In this document: piece by piece, positions 23,559 to 33,355 of the stretch
How positions within the stretch are numbered: position 1 is the stretch's first letter
Layout: each line of letters opens with the position of its first letter
Origin: Gnomoniopsis sp. IMI 355080
Taxonomy: Eukaryota > Ascomycota > Sordariomycetes > Diaporthales > Gnomoniaceae
NCBI GenBank assembly: GCA_027946555.1
Contig: JAPEVC010000050.1
Span: 62,001 to 126,000, forward strand
Length of the DNA stretch: 64,000 nt
Reading direction: 5' to 3'
The notes under the pieces: generated by a model
What the model was told of the DNA's origin: nothing
Databases searched by the model: none
Seen by the model: only the letters and a program-made list of their open reading frames with translations
Made by a program: the position numbers and the translations under genes

Positions 23559-24851
23559 TTTGAAGCATAGTCGGTCGACGGACGGGATACTAGGTGATGG
23601 GTCTAGCCGCGAGCCGAATTAATTCTTCGTTCCGTCGTTCTGGTCAGACGCGGGGCACCTTGCATGGTGCATTCCTAGCTACGGTTGGACACATGGAGCC
23701 GGGGCTGGATGCTTGCGAACTTACCCTGCTGATGAACATTTCGAAGACAGCGGAAAGGAGATATGAGACCACCCAAGCTAACCCGGGTGGCGTTCATCGG
23801 GCCAAACCCCCGAGTCACTCTCTCGAGGTGGGAGGCCAATTCGACCCCACTGGGTACCTCGCCGCCACTTGTATTACCAAAAATGCAACATCTCAAGGCA
23901 TTTGGAAGAATTATAGGAGCTCCTCCTGTGTAGATGAAAGCGCTAATATGCCGGTCTAGTGAGTAGGCCTCGCACACAACTTAGGTGCTGAAACTCAGCC
24001 CAAGAGGATGCAGATATTTTCGTCAATCAAGACCTTGTGCAACCACCGAAGTGCTTCAAATCTTAGCACATCAATTACCGGGAATCAATAGTCTATTTCT
24101 GATACCACAGCTGCCTGGCCGTAGAGCCTGATGCATGCGGGCTGCTGCAGGGTAAGCAAAAGCTGGACACTTTGTGGCTTGTTACGGACGGCATCCTTGG
24201 AACTCAGCCAAAGTCACTGCCTCTCGATATGCCACAAAAATCAGGCTGGGTGTAGCTAAAGCTCGTCTGACGTATCTTGAAAAGCCGCCCATTCCCTTTG
24301 TGAAGGTACGTTACCTGCACCTGGTTTAGTCGGGCAAAAGAATTGATATATCATCTGCTCTTATTATATCTTTCCAGCATATTGAGGTAGGCAGAACCCC
24401 ATTTGTACAACGTGCTAGCCACTTATCGCATAATCATTGCCCCCGGGCAGACTTCAGACTTTTACCTTGATTGTTCTTTCAGTTGGTCTTGTAGTAGCTT
24501 TGTCTATATCTGGGACCTCGAGGGCATGCCAGGTACGTGCAAGTGCAGCAAGTCTGCTCTGCCCATCATCCAGACCGTCGTCATCTTCTGAGTACAGCAT
24601 CATATTGGATTCTTGGGCTTCTTCCATATGAACTCACTGTATGACTGTATATCACTGTATGCTCTTCTATTGCCGGCCCCCATGCTAAGTCCCTGCGGAA
24701 ATCGATCAAAATAGACAGGAGCGGCCATCCGCCCCCACTTGGGCCATCCACACCAAAAGCACACCAACACCGGTGAAGCGACAGAATCCTTCTCACCTGG
24801 ACAGCTTGACTCATTCGTCTACGGTTTCACACATCACCAGGCTCCTGCTTA
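23559..24851. other. 1.3 kb intergenic, no gene seen
   Basis: Between divergent genes. A 121-codon frame at 23594-23959 has no domain character and is not called. Short repeats of CACTGTATG lie near 24640-24662. Confidence 0.35.
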
Positions 24852-24908
24852 ATGCTAGCAACCCTCGACCTAGCAACCTTCGGACTTGAGGAAAGAGGGC
24901 AATGCAAA

Positions 24909-25967
24909 ATGGCAGAGGCTATCGGATGTGCCGCCGCTGCTTTACAGCTCGCGGCGCAAGGCATTGCATTGGTGCACTATGCAATTAAAATGAGGAGCTG
25001 TACTCTCACACTCGAGCAATATCAGGAACGCATTGAAACCCTCCGAAAGTTGTGTTTGGATGTGCAGAGCAATCCAGCGTTCGAGAACACCAAAGACATT
25101 ACCGCCCAGACACAGTCTATCTTGGACACTATTGAACTCAAAGACCTATCCTCAATACTCAACAAGAGTCGCCTCCGACGCACGTTTGGTTTCGTTCGCA
25201 ACGAGAAAGCTCTACTCGAACATTTGGCTACACTACAAGACAAGAAATCCACTCTGTCTCTACAGGTCCAAAACGTCAATTCTCGAGCTCTACATGACAT
25301 GTGCTTCGGCAGTATGGGGTCAAAAGACAAGACACTACATCGCGACAGTCGCCCGCACAGAACATATCGTACCGAGCCCGAAATTGCGGAGTCATTTCCT
25401 TCATCATCCAGAGTTCCGGCATATATCTGGCCCACATCACAACAGCAGTGGGAAGATCGCCGTGGCCCAAGCCAAAACTCTCAACAATTGGATCCTTCTG
25501 CATACCCCCAAGGCTTGACGAAAATTTCAGAACCTTACAACTATCCCTCGGCTTTGCAGGTGTACCAAGAGTCTGAGCATAGTGCCAGATCCAGAACCAA
25601 CTGGACCGAGTCTACCGCAACAACTCAAGAGCTGGATCGGAGCTCCGCCGGGCACCACCAAGGCATTCAGGCTTTCCGGAACCATGTAGAGGGCCATGCT
25701 GATCAAAATTTTGGAGTCAAGCTAGGTGGAAATGTCGGGTCTCATCATATACGCTATGCTTCGAATATGGACTTCAAGGGGGCTTTGTTCAAAGAAAATT
25801 GGTTGGTCGGTACTGGTGAGCAGAATTTTGGTGTATCCATTGACACAAAAGAGAGCGCGTTCGACAGCTTGCCGGTGCCGGTGAATATGACATGCTCGGA
25901 TAACGTTTTGAGGGTAGTTGGGAACTCTAAATCTTCGCAGAACTTTGGAACGGTTTTTTACAAGTGA
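24909..25967 (+). CDS. Helical-domain protein with three C-terminal QNFG motifs at 39-residue period
   Basis: Single exon, 352 aa from the ATG at 24909; an in-frame ATG at 24852 would add 19 residues. The N-terminus MAEAIGCAAAALQLAAQGIA is a hydrophobic helix followed by a helical domain to about residue 135. The style is that of the N-terminal domains of fungal STAND/NACHT and HeLo-like proteins (inference by eye). A Ser/Gln/His-rich, probably disordered linker follows (about 135-260). The C-terminus carries QNFGV at 266, QNFGV at 305 and QNFGT at 344, each exactly 39 residues (117 nt) apart, and the protein ends nine residues into the third copy. This layout parallels HET-S: a membrane-active helical domain plus a short amyloid repeat region. 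No NLR gene lies nearby. Function unproven. Confidence 0.7.
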   Translation: MAEAIGCAAAALQLAAQGIALVHYAIKMRSCTLTLEQYQERIETLRKLCLDVQSNPAFENTKDITAQTQSILDTIELKDLSSILNKSRLRRTFGFVRNEKALLEHLATLQDKKSTLSLQVQNVNSRALHDMCFGSMGSKDKTLHRDSRPHRTYRTEPEIAESFPSSSRVPAYIWPTSQQQWEDRRGPSQNSQQLDPSAYPQGLTKISEPYNYPSALQVYQESEHSARSRTNWTESTATTQELDRSSAGHHQGIQAFRNHVEGHADQNFGVKLGGNVGSHHIRYASNMDFKGALFKENWLVGTGEQNFGVSIDTKESAFDSLPVPVNMTCSDNVLRVVGNSKSSQNFGTVFYK

Positions 25968-26388
25968 GGACAGCGGTTGGGGCGACAAATGGCATGAGGA
26001 CGAGGATTCAACAGGGAAGCCATTCAAAGTTCAAATATTTATATGGTCCTAGGCCGATGGTATAATCACTGGCAGCAGGTGTTGAGCAAAATCGAACCTT
26101 GAGTGATTACTACGTCTTTTGCATCGACTGAGGCCTAAGCATCATCGAAACATCTCTGGATATGTCACTCGCTGATACACATCTGGTGGAACACTGACGT
26201 CGTAGGATCAATCACCCTGATGTTTCTTTGTGACGTTTTATTCAGAAATCGTCTACTTGATATGGAGCTCAGAGGAAGGCCCCCAGCTAAATAATTTATT
26301 TGATTCCGGTAAATATTGGCTATAGTTTGATAGACGTGATGCGTATTAGCTATAAAGCATAAGAAGTTGTCTTTTCTCTATGAATCCT
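25968..26388. other. Convergent 3' intergenic spacer
   Basis: AT-rich spacer between the QNFG-repeat gene and the amino-acid permease. No coding region. Confidence 0.4.
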
Positions 26389-28299
26389 CTACCACAACTG
26401 TATAAAACTTTTAACCTTCCGCCACGTAGGCTGGCTGTTGTATCTATCGAGATCTAGGATTTCTTCCTCGTTCAAGGGTCGTCGACCACTTTGCAGATCT
26501 GCCGTTCTCGGATCGCGCATCTTGGTGCGGCAGATGATTTTATAGCCCACTCCGGACAGGACAACCAAAATAAGACCAATCACATACTCAAAGAAAGCAT
26601 AGGCGCTCGGAGTATTGCTCCCCTAAAGGGCGAGTGTCAGCACTTACGACAAACAGCAGTAGATGACCGTGGTACTTAGTTATATGGGGCGATAGACTCA
26701 CGATAGGATACAAGCCCAGGTAAATGGCACAACCAATGTAAAGACTGCAGCACATTAGTAGCCAGATGGGCGGCAAGGGCCATAAGCTGCACTTCCACGC
26801 ATAAACCTGCTGAAATAGGGGATCGTTTTGGGCCTTGATAGCAGCGCGATAACGGAAGTTGGTGATGGCGATGACGGCCCAGACCATAAAGTAGCCGGTG
26901 CTTGCGATGTTGCTGAGCCAATTGAATACCGTGATTCCGCCGGCGCTGAGGTTGCAGTACGTCAGGGCGATGGCACCGGCGCAGGTGATGGCGATGGCCC
27001 ACCTCGGTCTGCCCCTCGAGTCCACCCTCGCCACCCAGTCCGGGATCAGGTGCTGGCGGGACATTGACCGAAGCATGCGCGAACCGACAAAGATGCTCTC
27101 GGCGCCGATAGACGCCACCGCGAATAGAATAACTACATTCAAAAACTCGGGGAGGCCTTTAATGCCGGCCTCGTTCAAGGCAATGACAAAAGGGGATTGG
27201 GCGATGCCTGAACCGCCAAAGAGGTGCTCATTGTCTGGGGACACGAGTAGTCCAATGAAGATGATGCAGACGAGGTATACAACCGTGACACGAATGGGAA
27301 TCAAGAACGCCGCATGCCCAACGGAGTACCGTGGGGACTTGGCTTCTCCAGCCAGGAATCCCGTAAATGTATTATCTGATAGTAGTAGGGCAAAATTAGC
27401 ACAGATACACTTCGGTGACATGGTGGATGATGTTGACCTACCTCCAATAGCAAGAACGGCCAGCAGAACCGAGTTGCCAAACCCTTTGAAGCCATTCTGA
27501 AACGCGCCATTCTGCCAGGTCTCGCCGTGATGTACGTATCCTTTTGGACCAGCGCCTAGAACCATAGCAAAACCTGCTATCATGAAGACAAATAGAGCAA
27601 TAACCTTAAGAATCGCTGTGCCATATTCAAACCATGCAAAGTACCTGCTAGGCAGCGAGAAGATAAGCAGCATCACGACGAGAAATACGGTGTCTGGCAT
27701 GGTCTTTTGTTAGTGTGCTGACATTATGTCCGAGAGCAGACCGCGCTCGTCCTTCATCAATCCATAACTCACTTACACCACACGACATCATTGATGTTGT
27801 TCTCCCAATAGTTCACTATGGTAGCGAAGAAGACCGCCTCGGCTGCCACGATAGCGGTCCAGCCCAGCCACATGGAGATGCCTGCCGCAAAGGCCAGGGC
27901 CGGGTCGACGAAGCGATCGGCGTATTCAATGAAGTTTCCCGAGACCGGAAAGGCGATCGTCATCTCGGACACGGTCTGCAGGACGGCAAAGACGCAAGAG
28001 CAGACGACGGCAAAGGCGAGAAAGATGCCCGCCGGCCCGCCGTCCCGCAGATTCTTGCCAGTGCTGATGAAGAGTCCGGCGCCGATCTGGCCGCCCAGAG
28101 AGATCATGTGTATTTGACGGGCCGAAATGTTACGGTGATACAGTCCGTACTGGGCCTGGCCGTCTTCGTTCACGTCGATGCGTTCTGCGGTGCCAACCGC
28201 CACGTCATGGTCGGAGGACGCAGGCGATGACTTGATATCGGGATTGTTCTTGTCCATCTTCCCGCCGTCTGTAGCTGTCTTTCTGTGTGTCGAGCTCAT
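26389..28299 (-). CDS. Amino-acid permease (APC superfamily)
   Basis: Proton-coupled amino-acid transporter of the fungal YAT-type APC family in the plasma membrane. Exons: 28299-27777, 27693-27442, 27375-26702 and 26622-26389 (560 aa). Introns of 83, 66 and 79 nt use GTAAGT, GTAGGT and GTGAGT donors and all close in phase. Signatures: LYHRNISARQIHMISLGGQIG with GAGLFISTGK in helix 1, FPVSGNFIEYADRFVDPA, LAIGDNTFTGFLAGEAKSPR across intron 2, and a C-terminal helix in exon 4 followed by DLQSGRRPLNEEEILDLDRY. About 12 transmembrane helices are expected. The substrate cannot be assigned. It is divergent from an FAD amine oxidase, suggesting uptake and oxidation of an amino compound. Confidence 0.93.
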
Positions 28300-29025
28300 T
28301 ACAGGAAAGAGAATTAAACAAAAGGCAAGTCAGTCTTGATCCCAGAGAAGAGGAGAAAAGGTTTCTGTAAAAGGGGCGAAGGGGTAGTTGAGGATCGACT
28401 TCAATTAGATATGTTGCCTATCTACTATACGTGTAACTATCTACTCGGTTATATCGATTCTGGACGGTATCTTTCACTATCTGAATCTTATTTTCTTACA
28501 GGCAAGGGACAGAGTCAAGAAGTCACTACAGAAGCTTGGAAAGACTTCAAAAGTCATTTGCGGCGAGTTCATTGAGTGTAGTTGATATCTTATCTGTGGA
28601 TAGTGGACCCGGTACAGGTCGTGCTATCTCGAATCCGTGGATGGAGAAATGCGTAGATTGGATTTGTACCGGGCCGAGTTGTAAATGCTATGTTCCCAAG
28701 TCAGGGGGTTACCCATAGGTAGCAGTACCAATCGAATGGCACCGCGATGCTTGCTCTTGCAGATAACATGCAGCAAATTGATTCTGCAGTGCCGAAACTT
28801 GCCGCTGGATTATTGTGTAACATAAAGTCCGATTACCTAGGCAAATATAGAACGGGCTAGGTATCGATCTCTGTGCATCTCGCTAGACTACTATTTTCCC
28901 ACTTGCCACCTATCGAAACGATCACGACTTATACTAGTAAGGATTGTTGCGAAGTGGATTGCCTAGGTAGAGATACTTCTTTCGATGAGCCCCTATACCT
29001 AATCACAAACCTCAGCACTATTACA
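28300..29025. promoter_or_regulatory. Divergent promoter region of permease and FAD oxidase
   Basis: 0.73 kb between two start codons. It contains a GATA-type site (CTTATC, 28589-28594) and CCTAGGTAG near 28963. GATA factors control nitrogen genes in ascomycetes, so nitrogen regulation is plausible, but the site is short and could be chance. Confidence 0.3.
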
Positions 29026-30288
29026 ATGTCAACACCAGCATCGGTCCTGATAGTAGGTGGGGGAACATTTGGAACTAGCACTGCCTACTATCTTTCACAA
29101 AACCCAACTGCTTATAAAAGTATTACTGTCCTGGATCCTTTCCCAATTCCAGGCCCCGAAACCGCCGGCAATGATCTCAACAAAGTCATCCGCGCTGACT
29201 ATCCCGATGCCATCTACGGGAGCCTTGCGAATGAGGCGATCAATCTATGGAGCGACCCAGAGGGCATGTACAAGGGTCTCTACCACCGCTGTGGATGGTT
29301 CTACGCCAGCGGTGGGGATAGCTTGGACTTTATCACCACGGCTTCTGACACGGCCCGGAAGCTCGGTCTTGAGTTGCCGCAACCTGTGACGGCCGAGGAG
29401 GTCCGGAGCAAGTTCCCGGTATTCAAAGGCACGATGGAAGGGTGGAAGACAGTATGGAACTCGTCAGCCGGCTGGGCCAACGCTGGCGGTGCGCTGCAGC
29501 GAATGGCCGAGGCGGCCGAGCGGAACGGGGCCCGCTATATTACTGGTGATGCTGGAAATGTGAAGCAGCTGCTTTTCGACGAGAATGGCAGGTGTGTAGG
29601 CGCAAAAGTCGCGGACGGGACTGCGCACTTCGCAGATCTGGTCATCCTCGCCGCGGGGGCCAACGCTGCCAGCATCATTGATTTCAAGGGTCAGCTAGTA
29701 GCAAAGGGCCACGGGGTCGGTCATATACAGCTCACACCGGAGGAAGCGAAAAAGTACGCTGATATGCCTATTGTGACCCACCTAGAGGGAGGGCTTGTTT
29801 TCCCACCTCAGGAGGACAACATTATCAAAATCGGTGCAGATCACTTCCTCACCAACTTCGCATCGTCCGGTGTCTCCCTGCCCCGTTACCGATCTTATAA
29901 TCCGAGCGACGAAGCCCTTGGTATCCCTGCGCCTGTCGAAAAGCACCTAAGAAGGTTTCTTGGCGAAATTCTGCCCGAGCTGGCTGAGAGGGAGTGGAGT
30001 GACACGAGAATCTGCTGGGACGCCGATATGCCCGATTACCATTTCTTGATTGGGAAACACCCAGCGCACGACGGATTACATCTGGCAGTCGGCGGATCAG
30101 CGCATGGGTTCAAGTTCCTGCCAGTCCTCGGCAAGTACGTGGTCCAGAGTATTGAGGGTAGTCTTGACAATAGAATGGCCGCGAAGTGGAGATGGCGACC
30201 AGGAGCTAGCTTGGAGGGACCATGTCCACATGTGACACCGTTGATAGAGCTCAGCGAAATTCCAGGCTGGGAGCCAACAAAATCGTAA
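29026..30288 (+). CDS. FAD-dependent amine oxidase (sarcosine/fructosyl-amino-acid oxidase type)
   Basis: Flavoenzyme of the DAO fold that oxidises a secondary or N-modified amino acid, releasing hydrogen peroxide. Single exon, 420 aa from the ATG at 29026; the frame is open upstream, but the FAD motif VLIVGGGTFGTSTAYYLS starts seven residues in, as in the family. The C-terminal RICWDADMPDYHFLIGKHP carries the Cys-Trp pair where sarcosine-oxidase-type enzymes attach FAD covalently. GGSAHGFKFLPVLGK is the second flavin-contact motif. The size fits amadoriases and saccharopine/sarcosine oxidases, and I cannot choose between them. No clear C-terminal peroxisomal SKL; the protein ends EPTKS. It is paired head-to-head with an amino-acid permease. 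Confidence 0.9.
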   Translation: MSTPASVLIVGGGTFGTSTAYYLSQNPTAYKSITVLDPFPIPGPETAGNDLNKVIRADYPDAIYGSLANEAINLWSDPEGMYKGLYHRCGWFYASGGDSLDFITTASDTARKLGLELPQPVTAEEVRSKFPVFKGTMEGWKTVWNSSAGWANAGGALQRMAEAAERNGARYITGDAGNVKQLLFDENGRCVGAKVADGTAHFADLVILAAGANAASIIDFKGQLVAKGHGVGHIQLTPEEAKKYADMPIVTHLEGGLVFPPQEDNIIKIGADHFLTNFASSGVSLPRYRSYNPSDEALGIPAPVEKHLRRFLGEILPELAEREWSDTRICWDADMPDYHFLIGKHPAHDGLHLAVGGSAHGFKFLPVLGKYVVQSIEGSLDNRMAAKWRWRPGASLEGPCPHVTPLIELSEIPGWEPTKS

Positions 30289-30814
30289 TTGGAGCAGGCT
30301 CAATCAAGATAGCAGATTGCGGTAGCACTTTTGAGAGATTCTGCGGTAGTACTACTGCGGTCTTTTACAAGCTATAAGTCGTCACACCCACTCACGCACT
30401 ACCCCCTGACGCATTTGACTTGTACGGAAGGGCTTCGCAACAAGGCCTGAGCATGAGACCAAAACTTCTATTTGCCAGAGCTACATCAAATGTTCCCTCC
30501 CACTGAGGATCTCCCCACGATCAGCCTCGATTCTCTAAGCCCTGGGAGGCTCTAGTGTGAACTTGCCTCTCTCTCTCTCCTCGTTGTTTTCTATAGCTGG
30601 TATAGTGAAACACAATTTTCTCCACAACAAGTGGCCTGTTCGTACTACAAGTCAAGTTACAATATCGTTACGAATATTAAATAGGCAAGGCGATGGGACC
30701 CAAAAATTCATAGTATGTCTCGTTGTAGGACATTTCCATACTTGCATTGGTATCTGCAAAATGCACCATAGAACCCAAACGTACGAGGAGCTACTTACCT
30801 GCTAAGTAACTGTA
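30289..30814. other. Convergent 3' intergenic spacer
   Basis: Between the FAD oxidase and the hydrolase gene. It contains a short CT microsatellite near 30566-30582. No coding region. Confidence 0.4.
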
Positions 30815-31846
30815 TCATACGATAATATCTTGCAAGAACTCTACAATGTCATCAATCTCTTCCGGAACTTTGTACCAATGTCCCTCATCATAATCTCGCC
30901 AGCAGACTTTGCACCCCAGAGCTTCAAGCGCTTGTCTTGCTTGACGACCCAGCTCCACGGAGACCTTCTCGTCATTCCTCCCATGTCCCAAGAACACAGG
31001 TGTTTCAGGGAACGTGACTGGTTGCGCAGCCGATAATGGTGGCAATGACGCGATATCTCGAGCCGTATTTGCCGCAATTCTTTGAAGCTCTGGAAGAGGG
31101 CGTGTTTCGACTCCTCCCTGTTCGAAAGGATCTTCAGCATCATCATCAGAGCCAAAAATATCGTCATTGCCACCGTCATCGTTCTCCGTATGGATCACCG
31201 ATGGGTCGAGTGTTTCCCGAAACGGCAACCAGCCACTCATGCCAATGAATCCAGCCATCGCAACCTGTCCCTCAAAATTGAGCAAGATGTGTAACGCAGC
31301 CGCACAGCCCTGGCTCAAACCTCCAATAATGACGCGTTGCAATCCAACCACGTCCGCCTCCTGGGTCACCAGTTTGGTAACAAACTCAGTCGTCTCCTTT
31401 AGTCCATCATACTGCAGGTGCTGCCGCTCCGATGGATCCTCGAGACTGAAATTGTCGAACCATTGATTAATGGGAACCCGTTTGAGAACAGTCGAGCGTC
31501 TTTTTTTGGCGGTGGGAAAAATGAACCTGGCAGAAGGAAAATGTTCCGCGAGAGTTTTGTTGGCAGATGATTTCGCGGCAAGAAGCTCCACACCGAAGCG
31601 TTCAGCATTGCTACCGCGGCCATGAAGAAGTATGATGCTATGAGTGTGCGCACTCGCCGGTTGGACGACTAATGGCTGTGGCCAGATGGTTTGTTTGAGC
31701 TTGGTCTTACTCACCTTTGGCGCAGATTCGTCTCCGTCAGCATGGCTTGCGTCCGCCATAATGGCCGTCAGCTCGGCTTGTGGATTTTTAGTAGGTGTGG
31801 CTTCTGAAAGTGGTTTCGGCGAAAAAGCACAAGCAGGAGACTTCAT
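30815..31846 (-). CDS. Acyl-protein thioesterase / phospholipase-carboxylesterase-like hydrolase
   Basis: Alpha/beta hydrolase of the APT/LYPLA family, which removes fatty acyl groups from proteins or lysolipids in the cytosol. Single exon, 343 aa from the ATG at 31846; the ATG at 31759 (314 aa) is also plausible. The frame stays open about 74 codons further upstream with only a GTG start, so I did not extend it. Motifs: SIILLHGRGSNAERFG, nucleophile GGLSQGCA, FIGMSGWLPF, acid LGHGRNDEKV and histidine DEGHWYKVP. An acidic Asp-rich insert (GNDDIFGSDDDAEDPFEQGG) between strand and acid residue makes it longer than the usual 230-240 aa enzymes. Confidence 0.9.
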   Translation of the reverse strand: MKSPACAFSPKPLSEATPTKNPQAELTAIMADASHADGDESAPKVSKTKLKQTIWPQPLVVQPASAHTHSIILLHGRGSNAERFGVELLAAKSSANKTLAEHFPSARFIFPTAKKRRSTVLKRVPINQWFDNFSLEDPSERQHLQYDGLKETTEFVTKLVTQEADVVGLQRVIIGGLSQGCAAALHILLNFEGQVAMAGFIGMSGWLPFRETLDPSVIHTENDDGGNDDIFGSDDDAEDPFEQGGVETRPLPELQRIAANTARDIASLPPLSAAQPVTFPETPVFLGHGRNDEKVSVELGRQARQALEALGCKVCWRDYDEGHWYKVPEEIDDIVEFLQDIIV

Positions 31847-33355
31847 CTCCTTTTCAACGTCACTGTCTGTATAGGACACCGAGCTTCGGAACCCACGCCT
31901 TTGGCTTGGGCTGTGTTGCCTCGATATATATGCTAGTGTTGCGGCACAATAGCGGGTCCGCCCGGGGTCAAATGCTATCTCCACTTTTGCAGGCAGCCTG
32001 CTACACAGCCCACACTCATGTGCTTGTGACGAGCGCCTACAGACACAGGGCCGCGGGAATGGTTGCACACTGGCTCGCTCTTACTCTGGCATGTCTTGCC
32101 AGATCATGGATCGTGATGGAGTACGGAGGACTGAGGCGATTGTTTGATCGTCAAATCTCATTACATTTAACCCAGCTTCCATGTATGGAGCCTCCTTCCT
32201 TACAAATTCGGGGTTTAGATGTGGTGAAAACGAACAAAGGAGGCCGCTACTAGTTCAAGATAATCCTTCTCTCTGCAGACTGTTACTTTGGAACTTTTGG
32301 AGTTGGTCCGGCGAGAGGTGGTAATTACATAGGCACTCTGAAGACGGACCAGACACGTCAGAATCCGCACTCTGTTGATTTAGTAAAACGTGCTGGAAAT
32401 ATTTCTGTCAGGTTGAGAACTCTTGTGGACGTAGATAGTGCAGCCGATTACGAAGCAGTACGGAATGTCGCCATCTCTACAACGGAGAACTGGAATCAAT
32501 TGGGCGAGGACCGTGGTCTTCATAGCCGTTGCCTAGCTAGGTATATACAAACGACTTCGGAGTGCATCGAAGGACCGGAAAACGCTCAATACGCGTGGAA
32601 AGGCCACCGTCAAAATCAGCAGCAGCCTTCAATACCACAAAATACCTCCCCTTATTCATGAAAGTGCCGCCATAAACGATAAGCAATACAGTGGCGTGGG
32701 ACCCGGAGCTCGTGGAGGGGACGAGGCGCGCGGGTGATTAAGTGGAACTGATCAAGAAGAGTATGATAACGAAATGAACCACTGGTACGGTGGTGTTGGA
32801 ATAACCGTTGTTCTGATTGGCTTAGTAGGCTGGCAGTTGTAGGTACGCAGTCTTCTTCCAATACCGCATACTTTCCACCTGCACATTTTTATGCATACAC
32901 AATTAAGGCTCTCTCAATGTTTAAAATAGCTGTACTTCGCCCCTCTTCGTGTAGGGTAGGTAACTGCAGACTATTGCGAATCCTGTCCCACGGCGCGTGA
33001 TAAGATCATTCTAGTGGTACACTTCAGGGCTCCTGACAGTCCCGTTTCTAAAAAGCAATAGCTCCTGCTGACGGCGTCACGGCGGCCCCCACGATTGGAA
33101 TATCACCTTGGCCCACCATACAGTCTTGTTCTTGCTCACATTGGACAGGGTCAGTGACACCAGAAACCGAGCGCATAACTGCGGCTCTGCTATTTACCAC
33201 TTGTGTTCAGATTTTGGGAGGAGCCGTGCTCTCCCATAAATACTCGTCGATTCCGTGCCTTATTCGCAATAGCTAGTATCAACTTTTTCACCAATTCAGT
33301 TGGGGAATCATTTTACCTGCGCGGCTAACCGGAAACAGACCGACAAACTTGTAAA
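31847..33355. other. 1.5 kb intergenic / divergent upstream region
   Basis: Lies between the hydrolase (minus) and the DUF3176 gene (plus). Open frames such as 32413-32661 have no domain support. It may contain 5' UTR of the hydrolase. No repeats or RNA genes seen. Confidence 0.35.

Noticed and set aside
23594..23959. 121-codon plus-strand frame
   Set aside because: Composition is not gene-like and it overlaps the promoter side of the divergent membrane-protein gene; no intron chain extends it.
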